10,899 bases of DNA. It comes from an uncultured Bacteroidota bacterium. Its GTDB lineage: Bacteria; Bacteroidota; Bacteroidia; NS11-12g; UBA955. The notes under the pieces are model-generated. The model was not told where the DNA came from and did no database searches. It was given only the letters and a program-made list of their open reading frames with translations. The stretch is taken from the NCBI GenBank assembly GCA_903953615.1, contig CAJBKH010000323.1, forward strand, positions 1 through 10,899, read 5' to 3'. Within the stretch, counting starts at the first letter, position 1. Every line of letters begins with the position of its first letter. Below, piece after piece: positions 1 to 7,065 of the stretch. The position numbers and the translations under genes were made by a program.

Positions 1-653
1 AAATCTTTGGTTTGGTGGTAATCATCGTTGCGGGTTTTGAGCATCAAGAAACTGTCTTTCCAAAATTGCGCTTCGGTCGATTTGTTGGCCTTATCGACGA
101 TACAAACTTTATAGCCTGCTTCTTTTTCTACATTTAAAATCAAACAACCTTTGTCCAGTTTATCGATGTTAATACCATCTTCATACTCCAACAAAAACTG
201 TGATTTTTTCTGGTCAATTTTCAAAAAAGGTTGGCGGTTTTCCGACTTGAAAATACCGATGGCATCTGCTGTTTCGCCACCAATGAACAAGTTACTAAAA
301 TGCGCTACAAACAAGTCGCCCGACTTGATAGAAGGATGGTTAGACATTTCGTACAAATGCTTGGCGATATTGATGGTGTTCAAATGGAAATCGCTGATAC
401 CTTCGAAAATAGAGGTGGCGTAGATGTATAATGGATTGAGTTTAAAATCCATGTTAGTAAACGTAAAATGGTAAAACTCTTGAGAGGTAAAGGGACTCAA
501 AAAATATTTTAGTAGGAGTTCTTGCAAACGTTCATCGCTGATATCGATGGTAGCGCGCGAAGCGAAGATATCTTCTCCGTTGTTTTTATTCCCCACTTGG
601 TGGGCCGACAGGTGATTAATGGTTTCGGTGGTTTCTGACAAAATAGTTCCCAT
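1..653 (-). CDS. Nucleoid-associated protein, NA37/YejK (NdpA) family, 3' end outside the window
   Basis: Reading the minus strand from the ATG at 653 gives 217 uninterrupted codons to the window edge. The product starts MGTILSETTETINHLSAHQV. It resembles the 37-kDa nucleoid-associated family (NA37, PF04245) in its Bacteroidota form. Matching stretches are the N-terminal HQVGNKNNGED (residues 18-28), the KYFLSPF segment, NIAKHLYEMSNHPSIKSGDL in the middle, ADAIGIFKSE, and INIDKLDKGCLILN near residues 164-177. The family is usually about 330-350 residues, so roughly the last third is missing here. Members bind the nucleoid; their cellular role is poorly known. No Shine-Dalgarno sequence precedes the start. 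A TACCTTCG at 677-670, one base off the Bacteroidota -7 consensus, is a weak promoter candidate. The gene lies downstream of the AAA+ gene on the same strand, but 377 bases away, so it is probably a separate transcript. The family call is from recognition of conserved stretches and is fairly secure. Confidence 0.85.
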   Translation of the reverse strand, partial: MGTILSETTETINHLSAHQVGNKNNGEDIFASRATIDISDERLQELLLKYFLSPFTSQEFYHFTFTNMDFKLNPLYIYATSIFEGISDFHLNTINIAKHLYEMSNHPSIKSGDLFVAHFSNLFIGGETADAIGIFKSENRQPFLKIDQKKSQFLLEYEDGINIDKLDKGCLILNVEKEAGYKVCIVDKANKSTEAQFWKDSFLMLKTRNDDYHQTKD

Positions 654-763
654 GCTAATAAATAGAGGGCGAAGGTATTGAATATTTCGAGTAAAAAAAG
701 GAGTGCAAGCAGCAAGTAAACCACATCAAGTGAACACTTTGGTTGGGCCTATAAAGCCACAGA

Positions 764-781
764 TCCCGATAGCGATCGGGA
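764..781. repeat. Short hairpin, TCCCGAT/ATCGGGA
   Basis: The stem TCCCGAT (764-770) pairs perfectly with ATCGGGA (775-781) around the 4-base loop AGCG. It is the most GC-rich spot in an AT-rich intergenic stretch. From memory, similar CCCGATAGCNATCGGG hairpins recur between genes in Bacteroidota genomes, but only one copy is present here, so the dispersed-repeat reading is inference. There is no T-run beside it, so a standard terminator is unlikely. Confidence 0.5.
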
Positions 782-874
782 AATAAAATCCAAATTTCAT
801 AGCACAGATTTTCTAGTATAATTTAACAGCAAAACAAAGTTTTATTAATGCATTAAAAATAATAATATTACAAA

Positions 875-899
875 TCTCACTTCGACAAGCTCAGTGAGA
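875..899. repeat. REP-like inverted repeat containing TTCGACAAGCTCAG
   Basis: TCTCACT (875-881) pairs with AGTGAGA (893-899), enclosing TCGACAAGCTC. The core TTCGACAAGCTCAGTG resembles an intergenic sequence I associate with many copies in Bacteroidota and some other genomes, similar to REP elements. What is visible is a single perfect 7-bp stem with an 11-base loop. Its dispersed nature cannot be shown from one window. No transposase is nearby. Confidence 0.5.
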
Positions 900-937
900 C
901 GTTTATTAAAAGGAAGTTTCAATGACGCACAAAAAGT

Positions 938-1020
938 CATTATCAAATTATCTCATTATCAAAATGAAATTTCATTAATGCCATTAAAAAAGCATTATCA
1001 AATTACCAAATTATCAAATT
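938..1020. repeat. Cluster of degenerate (C)ATTATCAAATTA direct repeats
   Basis: CATTATCAAATTA occurs at 938-950 and 993-1005. A variant, CATTATCAAAAT, is at 954-965, and CCAAATTATCAAATT is at 1006-1020. The copies are irregularly spaced, with ATTAATG/CATTAA motifs between them, and the cluster ends ten bases before the stop codon of the AAA+ gene. There are no uniform spacers as in CRISPR. It may be a slippage-type simple repeat or a family of intergenic elements. Confidence 0.5.
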
Positions 1021-1030
1021 GATGAATTGG

Positions 1031-2542
1031 CTATCTCTCCTCGTAATACCCACCCTCATCCACATCACCATCGCGCATCACATTGAACATACCGCTTAAA
1101 GTATCTTTCAATTGCAAACCGTTATCGGTATTGTGTTTCGAGATTTGAGAGAATTCTACCAAACCAAACAAAACGAATTCCATTAATAGTAATAATTCTT
1201 TGGCATCTGCAGTTTTAACAATGCCTTTTACTAGGTCTTTTAAACCTGTGATAGCATTCAAAGCGTCTTGGTATTGTTTGTTGCTGTAATCGGCTTTTAG
1301 GTCTAGCATATTGCCTTCGGCAAACCAATCCAAAATGGCTTGGTAAGGATTGCCCTTCTTAGATTTTTTAGCTTTTACTGGATCGGGGAATGTTTTGGTA
1401 AACAAATTGCGAATGGCTTTACCGATTAAAGTGTTGGCCACATTGGCCACACCTTCGAGTTCGCCTTCGTATACCAACTCTACTTTGCCCGTAATGGATT
1501 GTATGATATTGTACAAATCATTGATTCTTGCAACCGTGGTATCATCGCCATTTACCAAAGCTCTGCGCTCGGCTGTGCTGTATAAATTTTCTAGAGCCGA
1601 AATTGTTAAACGGGCCGATACACCACTCTTTTTATCTATCAATTCACTCTCACGTGCTTCGAATGCGATTTGTTCAATGAGGGTTAAAAGCAAATCTGAG
1701 ATGGCCACCATTTCGCGCTGTTCCAAAGAAATTTTGGCTTCTTGTGCCGTAATGGCCTTACCCAATTCTATGGTTTTAGGGTAGTGGGTTAAAATCTGAC
1801 TACCGATACGGTCTTTCAAAGGTGTTACAATGCTACCGCGGTTGGTATAATCTTCGGGATTAGCTGTAAAAATAAATTGCACATCGACAGGCAAACGCAA
1901 TTTGAAGCCTCTGATTTGAATATCGCCTTCTTGTAAAATATTGAACAAAGCCACTTGAATGCGGGGTTGCAAATCGGGCAATTCATTGATCACAAATAAA
2001 CAACGGTTACTGCGCGGCACTAGGCCAAAATGGATCACACGTTCGTCGGCATAGGTTAATTTTTGAGTCGCTGCTTTAATAGGATCCACATCGCCAATTA
2101 AATCGGCAACTGACACATCTGGTGTAGCCAATTTTTCTGTAAATCGCTCGTTCCGGTGTATCCATTCGATGGGCGTTTTATCGCCATGTTCTGCAACTAA
2201 ATCATTCGCAAATTTCGACAAAGGCTTATAAGGATCATCCATTATTTCGCTACCCTTTACAATGGGCATCCACTCGTCTAACAGGTTAACACAAAGGCGG
2301 GCAATTCTGGTTTTCGCCTGACCTCTTAAACCCAATAATATAAAATGGTGTTTCGATAAAATGGCGGTTTGCAATTGGGGCAATACCGTTTGATCGTAAC
2401 CTTTAATTTCATTAAATATGCCACTACCGGTTTGCAAACCGTTCACTAAATTTTCGCGCATTTCCTGTTTCACAGTTCTGGTTTTCCAACCGCTTTTCTT
2501 TAATTCACCAAGGGTTGAAATGGAAGGGACTTTCGTAATCAT
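1031..2542 (-). CDS. MoxR/magnesium-chelatase ChlI-like AAA+ ATPase
   Basis: A 503-residue AAA+ ATPase, often labelled magnesium chelatase or sigma-54-interacting in databases. A Walker A-like loop is GLRGQAKT (71-78), with Ala in place of the usual second Gly. Walker B is LFVINELPD (182-190), with Asn where Asp is usual but the catalytic Glu kept. Sensor 1 is in TANPEDY (N228). A likely arginine finger is R245 in LKDRIG, and a sensor-2 candidate is R311. QVALFNILQEGDIQIRG (196-212) is typical of the ChlI/MoxR group. Residues about 390-503 form a C-terminal helical region I cannot name. Relatives usually work with a von Willebrand A protein in complex assembly or metal insertion; no such partner is in the window, and no chlorophyll genes are present, so true Mg-chelatase activity is unlikely. 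The ATG at 2542 has no Shine-Dalgarno sequence and is 56 bases after the T9SS cargo gene, so read-through from that gene is possible. Confidence 0.8.
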   Translation of the reverse strand: MITKVPSISTLGELKKSGWKTRTVKQEMRENLVNGLQTGSGIFNEIKGYDQTVLPQLQTAILSKHHFILLGLRGQAKTRIARLCVNLLDEWMPIVKGSEIMDDPYKPLSKFANDLVAEHGDKTPIEWIHRNERFTEKLATPDVSVADLIGDVDPIKAATQKLTYADERVIHFGLVPRSNRCLFVINELPDLQPRIQVALFNILQEGDIQIRGFKLRLPVDVQFIFTANPEDYTNRGSIVTPLKDRIGSQILTHYPKTIELGKAITAQEAKISLEQREMVAISDLLLTLIEQIAFEARESELIDKKSGVSARLTISALENLYSTAERRALVNGDDTTVARINDLYNIIQSITGKVELVYEGELEGVANVANTLIGKAIRNLFTKTFPDPVKAKKSKKGNPYQAILDWFAEGNMLDLKADYSNKQYQDALNAITGLKDLVKGIVKTADAKELLLLMEFVLFGLVEFSQISKHNTDNGLQLKDTLSGMFNVMRDGDVDEGGYYEER

Positions 2543-2598
2543 TAATATTTAAACAATCGAAAGTTCAAATTGTTGAGAGAAAATTTTTTAGCTAGTCG

Positions 2599-4341
2599 TT
2601 ACGACTTAATCACTTTCAAAAATTGATGCTGCTCCTCACCTATCAACTCTAGCATGTAAACACCTTTGGAATAAGCGCTGATATCAAGTGTAATCGCATA
2701 GGCACCACTGTATATTAAGCGCCCATCGCTACTCCATAATTTCATATCGCTAATGCCATGGTTCATTGGCAAATCGATGGTGATACTTTGGCTGGCAGGG
2801 TTGGGATAGATGCGGGCATTTAGAACACTTAACGAATGTACCGCTGTTGTGATGGAGCCATCCATGTGTACAGTATCATAATAGGTCGTTGGACAATTGC
2901 GTGGATAATTATTTACCACAATTTTGATGATATAGGTGCCCGTATCTTTAAAACTAACGGAATCTTTTTGATTAAAGGTTTTATATAAAGTATCCGCAAT
3001 GGTCCATTCATAAATATTCGAAATACTTGAACCATTCACACCCTCGAACACCAATTTATTCCCTGCTTGTTTCGTGTATTTTGCATACATCGTAGCCCTT
3101 GGTTTTACTGTTACTATAAACCCCTTGTTGGTTCTTGCAGGATTCGGACAAAAATCATCGGTGGCTGTTACAGTAAATGAATAAGGATTATCGCGGGCAT
3201 CGCCTAATTGGGTTTGCCAACAAAACTGCGCTTCTTTTTCTCTGGCCGTTGGATCAACAATGGCAAATACCGCACCTGGTATACCGTTGTTCCATATCAA
3301 TTGGGTGGTATCATCGGTGGTCTGCTTAAGCGATCTGGCATCTTTTGATTGTATGGTAAAACACAATTTATTGCCTTCGCATACAGTTTGTTTATTACTA
3401 GTCGGTATAGTAGGTGGATTGTTATCGCTGCATATCACCACCTCTACATTTAGTTCGGTAGTGGTATAACCCACCAATTCCATTTTGTTATTTATTTTTC
3501 TAAAGTCTCTGGCTTTGATACTGATAACAGCATGCTCACTGCAATTGGTGGGTGTTAAAACCAAATCACCTGTATTGGCATCGAACCAAATACCCCTAGG
3601 TGGTTTTGCATTTGGCAAGGGGGTACAACTTACCCCTGAAGGCATACAAAAAGGAGACATAGGAATACTGACACTAAAAGGACTAATGAACTGCTCGAAA
3701 CTGTCCTTGCTTTTCTTAGGTGTTTCTAGAGAAAATATAACAGAATCAACGTCTGGGTCGCTATATCCTAAATTGTATGCAAACGGAACATTACAACACA
3801 TTTTGATTGCTGTTTCTGTTTTATTTTTTGAAGTTGAATTGCTTAAACTAGTACCCAAAATACAAAGGTTCAACATGGCCTCTATATAAAATTGATTGGC
3901 CGACACCGTGGTTAAATTATAGCTGCGGTGAAAAGCCGCCATGCTAAACATTACCTCGCACTGACCTTGGGTGTAAAACTGATTGTAGGGCGCTACACTG
4001 AAATCGACTGTGGTCTCGAAGGTGTGTTGCTCAACCCCATCGTTGGTTGTGGTATTAGAAGGCACACAAGGGCTTGAAGTTTTTGAACAACGCGGTGTTA
4101 CATCCTCTATACTTGTCCTACTGGCTGTTAGGGTATAAGACAAACTGCCCGCCTCTATTTTAAAAACTGGAATGGATAAGGGCGTGCCACTGCAATTGCG
4201 ATTTAAAACACCAATGACTTTGTACTTCTGATTTCCTAGGGATTCATAACGAATAGACCCTCCTAGTATTTCGGCCGCACGCAATTCAAATAGAGATAAC
4301 GCACTTATTAAAAAAAGAAAAAACAGTTTTGTAGTTGTCAT
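2599..4341 (-). CDS. Secreted cysteine-rich protein with C-terminal T9SS type A sorting domain
   Basis: A 580-residue exported protein. Residues 1-22 are a Sec signal peptide (Lys at position 5, hydrophobic FFLFLISALSLF, cleavage near RA/AE). The mature start, ILGGSIRYESLGNQKYKVIG, and the following N-C-S-G segment match a Bacteroidota family of large surface proteins I recognise but cannot name. About 16 cysteines are spread over residues 50-490, which suggests disulfide-stabilised extracellular domains. Around residues 290-420 the NNPPTIP and FTVTATDDFCPNP stretches look like cadherin- or Ig-like beta-sandwich repeats; a PKD-like segment may follow. The last ~75 residues, starting LNARIYPNPASQSITIDLP (from 507), have the YPNP, SDGRLIY and GVYMLEL signature of the T9SS type A sorting domain. 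The protein is therefore probably exported by T9SS and released or anchored at the cell surface. Its function is unknown. An inverted repeat and a candidate promoter lie directly upstream. Confidence 0.85.
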   Translation of the reverse strand: MTTTKLFFLFLISALSLFELRAAEILGGSIRYESLGNQKYKVIGVLNRNCSGTPLSIPVFKIEAGSLSYTLTASRTSIEDVTPRCSKTSSPCVPSNTTTNDGVEQHTFETTVDFSVAPYNQFYTQGQCEVMFSMAAFHRSYNLTTVSANQFYIEAMLNLCILGTSLSNSTSKNKTETAIKMCCNVPFAYNLGYSDPDVDSVIFSLETPKKSKDSFEQFISPFSVSIPMSPFCMPSGVSCTPLPNAKPPRGIWFDANTGDLVLTPTNCSEHAVISIKARDFRKINNKMELVGYTTTELNVEVVICSDNNPPTIPTSNKQTVCEGNKLCFTIQSKDARSLKQTTDDTTQLIWNNGIPGAVFAIVDPTAREKEAQFCWQTQLGDARDNPYSFTVTATDDFCPNPARTNKGFIVTVKPRATMYAKYTKQAGNKLVFEGVNGSSISNIYEWTIADTLYKTFNQKDSVSFKDTGTYIIKIVVNNYPRNCPTTYYDTVHMDGSITTAVHSLSVLNARIYPNPASQSITIDLPMNHGISDMKLWSSDGRLIYSGAYAITLDISAYSKGVYMLELIGEEQHQFLKVIKS

Positions 4342-4363
4342 TTAAATGAAGGTTTTCATTTAA
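4342..4363 (-). promoter_or_regulatory. Perfect 9-bp inverted repeat abutting the start codon of the T9SS cargo gene
   Basis: On the minus strand TTAAATGAA and TTCATTTAA pair perfectly around the 4-base loop AACC, and the second arm ends at the base before the ATG at 4341. As DNA it could be an operator. As RNA it would fold the start region and hinder ribosome loading. The arm also contains a decoy out-of-frame ATG. The repeat is certain; its role is inference. The AT-rich arms make chance occurrence less unlikely than the length suggests. Confidence 0.45.
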
Positions 4364-4367
4364 GACG

Positions 4368-4399
4368 TAAATATACACCAATTCGTGGCATGAAGCAAT
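4368..4399 (-). promoter_or_regulatory. Candidate Bacteroidota-type promoter of the T9SS cargo gene
   Basis: On the minus strand ATTG (4399-4396), 20 bases of spacer, and TATATTTA (4375-4368) resemble the primary-sigma promoter of Bacteroidota, TTTG-N19-21-TAnnTTTG, with one mismatch in each element. Transcription would start near 4361, inside the inverted repeat next to the gene, giving a leader of about 20 bases. The -35-like box touches the stop codon of the proline dehydrogenase gene. Confidence 0.4.
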
Positions 4400-5563
4400 T
4401 TATTTCTTCCCTCTGCGCGTTAACTCTTCTGATATTAAACGCAGCTCGCGACCCACCTGCCCTTTTACTGAGCTATTCTCTTGCGCTCTTCTACTTAAAT
4501 AAGGTAATACCGCTCTTACAGGACCATAAGGCACATACTTGGCCACGTTATATCCCGCATTGGCTAAATTAAAACTGATATGATCGCTCATGCCCAACAA
4601 CTGAGCAAAGTAAATGCGTTGATCATTCGGCTGTAAATTGTATTGTTCAATCAAATCCACCAACAACTGCGAACTCTCTTCGTTGTGTGTCCCCGCACAA
4701 ATAGACACCTTATCGATGTGCTGAATGCAGATGGTCATTACGGCATTGAATTCTTTATCGGTTAATTCTTTGGTATTTTGAATCGGACTTGGCATGCCTT
4801 TGGCCAAGGCTCTTTCACGCTCTTTTTCCATGTAGGCACCGCGCACCAATTTAAAACCTAACTTACAATCTAAAGTTGCCACCGCATTTTGCAAATGGGC
4901 CACGCGGTCTTTTCTGTAACATTGAATGGTGTTGTATACAATGGCAGTTTCCTGATTGAATTTCATCATCATGTTATAGGTTAACTTATCGATGGTATCT
5001 TGGATCCAAGTTTCTTCGGCATCTATAAACACCCTCACTTTTTTATCGTAAGCGCTTTGACAAATTTTTTCGAAACGCCCTTTCAATCTGCTAAATTCTG
5101 CTTGTTCTAAATTGTTCAATTCCAATTTTGAATTAACTTTGGCCATTAAGGCGAAACGCCCGATACCAGTGGTTTTGAAAACAGAAAAAGGAATGGCAGG
5201 ATTGCCTGCAGCCTTGTTAATGGTCGCAATAATCTCGTTGCATGTAGCATCAAAAACCGTTTCACTCTCTTCGCCTTCAACCGAATAATCGAGTATGGTA
5301 CCAATGTTCGATTGGGTTAAATTGCGAATCGCAACTGTACATTCTTCAATGTTTTCGCCACCACAAAACTGTGAGAAGATGGTGCTCTTTACCATGCCTT
5401 TAATCGGCAAGTGAAGCGAGAAAGCGAAGTCGGCCATCTTTGGACCAACATTCACAATAAAAGGATATTTGAAACTATTAAACAACCACCAGGCTTTCTT
5501 CAAATCACTATTGGTTTTATGGTGAAAAGCGATACTGGTATTATTGAAATCTATTTTGGGCAT
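4400..5563 (-). CDS. Monofunctional proline dehydrogenase (proline oxidase)
   Basis: The 387-residue product oxidises L-proline to delta-1-pyrroline-5-carboxylate with FAD, the first step of proline catabolism to glutamate. It is a single PRODH domain (PF01619), without the P5C dehydrogenase half of long PutA. Visible landmarks on the TIM barrel are DYSVEGEE (92-99), FIDAEETW (179-186), KLVRGAYMEKER (238-249), AGTHNEES (290-297), AQLLGMSDH (320-328) and the C-terminal KYVPYGPVRAVLPYLSRR, whose YLSRRAQENSS (355-365) holds the paired arginines that bind the proline carboxylate. Length is normal for Bacteroidota. The ATG at 5563 has no Shine-Dalgarno sequence. A TATTTTTG -7 element lies just upstream. 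The gene follows yihA after a 92-base gap and probably has its own promoter. A P5C dehydrogenase gene is not in the window. Confidence 0.93.
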   Translation of the reverse strand: MPKIDFNNTSIAFHHKTNSDLKKAWWLFNSFKYPFIVNVGPKMADFAFSLHLPIKGMVKSTIFSQFCGGENIEECTVAIRNLTQSNIGTILDYSVEGEESETVFDATCNEIIATINKAAGNPAIPFSVFKTTGIGRFALMAKVNSKLELNNLEQAEFSRLKGRFEKICQSAYDKKVRVFIDAEETWIQDTIDKLTYNMMMKFNQETAIVYNTIQCYRKDRVAHLQNAVATLDCKLGFKLVRGAYMEKERERALAKGMPSPIQNTKELTDKEFNAVMTICIQHIDKVSICAGTHNEESSQLLVDLIEQYNLQPNDQRIYFAQLLGMSDHISFNLANAGYNVAKYVPYGPVRAVLPYLSRRAQENSSVKGQVGRELRLISEELTRRGKK

Positions 5564-5578
5564 ACTGAATTAATGGGG

Positions 5579-5586
5579 CAAAAATA
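5579..5586 (-). promoter_or_regulatory. Candidate -7 promoter element before proline dehydrogenase
   Basis: TATTTTTG on the minus strand is an exact match to the Bacteroidota -7 consensus TAnnTTTG, 15 bases before the start codon. No clear TTTG lies 19-21 bases further upstream, so the -33 half is weak. It would produce a leader of only about 10 bases. Confidence 0.35.
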
Positions 5587-5655
5587 TGGCTTAATTTTGT
5601 AAATAATGTGAATGATAAAAGGAAATTATGCTAGATTGATAAGACTCAGCTTTAA

Positions 5656-6267
5656 TTAAAAATCGCGCTCTCTTGAATTGATGGTTTTTATCACGCCATC
5701 TATAAAATTCAGAATCTCATCTCTGCCCAATTTATCGTTGGCCGAAGTAATAAAGATGTCGGGTAATTCTTCCCATGTTTCGAGCAACTTCGCTTTATAA
5801 TTTGCAATATTATCTACCAACTCTTTTGGTTTTAATTTATCCGTTTTAGTAAAAGCTAAACAAAAAGGAATGGCCGACACACCTAACCACTCAATAAATT
5901 CAAGATCGATTTTCTGGGGTGGCAAGCGACTGTCCAACAAAACAAATACGCAATTCATCACTTCGCGATCCATCAAATACGTTTGAATCATATCGCCAAA
6001 CTGATGCCTTAAATCTTTTGATATTTTAGCATAACCATAGCCTGGCAAATCCACCAAATACCAACGCTCGTCAACCAAAAATTGAACAATGTGTTGTGTT
6101 TTACCTGGCTTTGATGAGGTTTTAGCCAAATCTTTCTTGTTGCACAACATATTGATGAGCGAACTCTTTCCAACATTACTTCTTCCGATGAAGGCAAACT
6201 CTGGTAAATCCGACTTAGGCAATACTTTATAGTCTGGATATGAGCCTTTAAATTCCGCTTTTTTCAT
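5656..6267 (-). CDS. yihA: Ribosome biogenesis GTPase YihA/EngB (YsxC)
   Basis: The 203-residue product is a small TRAFAC GTPase of the EngB family, required in most bacteria for late assembly of the 50S ribosomal subunit. The G motifs are intact: G1 GRSNVGKS (28-35), the G2 Thr in SSKPGKTQ (T57 region), G3 DLPGYGYA (73-80), G4 TKTDK (140-144) and G5 SAN (175-177). PGKTQ and LPGYGYAK are family signatures. Length is normal. The ATG at 6267 follows an A-rich stretch, with no Shine-Dalgarno sequence. It is transcribed divergently from ubiE across a 72-base gap. Confidence 0.96.
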   Translation of the reverse strand: MKKAEFKGSYPDYKVLPKSDLPEFAFIGRSNVGKSSLINMLCNKKDLAKTSSKPGKTQHIVQFLVDERWYLVDLPGYGYAKISKDLRHQFGDMIQTYLMDREVMNCVFVLLDSRLPPQKIDLEFIEWLGVSAIPFCLAFTKTDKLKPKELVDNIANYKAKLLETWEELPDIFITSANDKLGRDEILNFIDGVIKTINSRERDF

Positions 6268-6293
6268 TTTATTTTTATTCTATGCGAAGTGCT

Positions 6294-6301
6294 TATCTTT
6301 G
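6294..6301 (+). promoter_or_regulatory. -7 promoter element of the ubiE-porT-tgt-permease operon
   Basis: TATCTTTG, followed by CACCC, matches TAnnTTTG exactly; TATCTTTGCACC-type sequences are typical just upstream of Bacteroidota genes. No good -33 TTTG is seen 19-21 bases before it, only a T-rich stretch. Transcription would begin near 6306-6308, about 33 bases before the proposed TTG start of ubiE. This means the GTG at 6289 would lie upstream of the transcript. Confidence 0.55.
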
Positions 6302-6339
6302 CACCCGTATTTTTAGGCAAAAGTAATTTAAATAATCCA

Positions 6340-7065
6340 TTGAGTACCGTTAAACCCATACAATCTTCAGACACTGGTAAAAAACAGCAAGTCGAAGAGA
6401 TGTTCGACAGCATATCTAAGCGTTATGATTTTCTCAACCATTTTCTTTCTTTAGGCATTGATAAAGGCTGGCGAAAAAAAGCCATCAACGAACTTATAGC
6501 TTCTCAACCCAAGCAAATTTTGGACATGGCCACTGGTACTGCCGACCTAGCGATAGCTGCACTCGAATTGAATCCAGATAAAGTAACGGGCATCGATTTA
6601 AGCGAAGGCATGTTGAGTGTAGGTCGCACCAAGATTACAAAGAACCAACAAAACAATAAAATAGAATTGTTAAAGGGCGATAGTGAGAAAATCTTATTTC
6701 CCGACAATACTTTCGATGCCTGCACTGTAGGTTTTGGCGTGCGCAACTTCGAAAATTTTGAACAAGGCCTTTCAGAAATTTACCGTGTTTTAAAACCAGG
6801 TGCTAAATTGGTAGTGCTTGAATTCAGTAAACCTAAAAAATTTCCTGTCAAAAATTTGTATAATTTTTACTTCAATGCAATATTGCCATTTTGGGGCCGT
6901 TATATCTCCAAAAGCAATAGTGCCTACACTTATCTCCCTGAATCTGTTAAACATTTTCCAGATGGTGAGGCTTTCACCAATGTACTCATTAAAACTGGCT
7001 TCAAAACACCAACCGCTAAACCCTTAACCTTCGGAATTTGCAGTATCTACACAGGTATAAAATAA
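6340..7065 (+). CDS. ubiE: Demethylmenaquinone methyltransferase (UbiE/MenG)
   Basis: A class I SAM-dependent methyltransferase that methylates demethylmenaquinone in the last step of menaquinone synthesis. The SAM-binding motif I is ILDMATGTADLA. Family signatures are MFDSISKRYDFLNHFLSLGIDKGWRKKAI near the N-terminus, GFGVRNFEN, YRVLKPGAKLVVLEFSKP and SAYTYLPESVKHFPDGE, with C-terminal LTFGICSIYTGIK. The frame is open back to a GTG at 6289, but that start would add residues LIFAPVFLG-like in type, which are not typical of the family, and it lies before the promoter element at 6294-6301. The TTG at 6340 gives MSTVKPIQSSD and 241 residues, which matches relatives, and no ATG fits. First gene of a four-gene plus-strand operon; its end overlaps porT by 28 bases. 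Function is near certain; the start is likely. Confidence 0.92.
   Translation: MSTVKPIQSSDTGKKQQVEEMFDSISKRYDFLNHFLSLGIDKGWRKKAINELIASQPKQILDMATGTADLAIAALELNPDKVTGIDLSEGMLSVGRTKITKNQQNNKIELLKGDSEKILFPDNTFDACTVGFGVRNFENFEQGLSEIYRVLKPGAKLVVLEFSKPKKFPVKNLYNFYFNAILPFWGRYISKSNSAYTYLPESVKHFPDGEAFTNVLIKTGFKTPTAKPLTFGICSIYTGIK

Larger units (their letters stand above)
654..1030. other. Gene-free, AT-rich intergenic stretch with several repeats
   Basis: No coding frame of credible composition occupies these 377 bases between two minus-strand genes. Besides the repeats listed separately it holds a 12-base palindrome, TTAATGCATTAA (845-856), a 14-base palindrome, AATGAAATTTCATT (963-976), and a small hairpin with stem AATGAC/GTCATT (921-926 and 936-941). 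The motif ATTAATG(C)CATTAAAAA occurs twice, near 844-860 and 974-990. No hairpin followed by a T-run suited to ending the AAA+ transcript was seen. The first bases next to 653 probably contain the promoter of the nucleoid-associated protein gene. Confidence 0.6.

Noticed and set aside
509..724. Minus-strand frame with a strongly hydrophobic N-terminus (MVYLLLALLFLLEIF), possible small membrane protein
   Set aside because: Most of it overlaps the nucleoid-associated protein gene in another frame, and that gene's reading is continuous and matches a known family. The hydrophobic part comes from AT-rich intergenic DNA.
938..1020. Possible CRISPR array
   Set aside because: Repeats are too short and degenerate, spacers are irregular and AT-rich, and no cas gene is present.
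1350..1784. Long plus-strand open frame opposite the AAA+ gene
   Set aside because: It is the antisense shadow of conserved AAA+ coding sequence and has no recognisable domain.
2552..2574. Inverted repeat AACAAT/ATTGTT before the AAA+ ATPase gene as an operator
   Set aside because: Only 6 bp, AT-rich, with an 11-base loop; expected by chance in such DNA.
2594..2606. Hairpin AGTCG/CGACT with the T9SS cargo gene's stop codon in its loop, as a terminator
   Set aside because: The stem is only 5 bp and the run after it is mainly A's with four T's at a distance, so it does not fit an intrinsic terminator well.
4390..4572. Plus-strand frame starting with a signal-peptide-like MKQFISSLCALTLLIL
   Set aside because: It lies antisense to the well-identified C-terminus of proline dehydrogenase, and the rest of the frame shows no domain-like composition.
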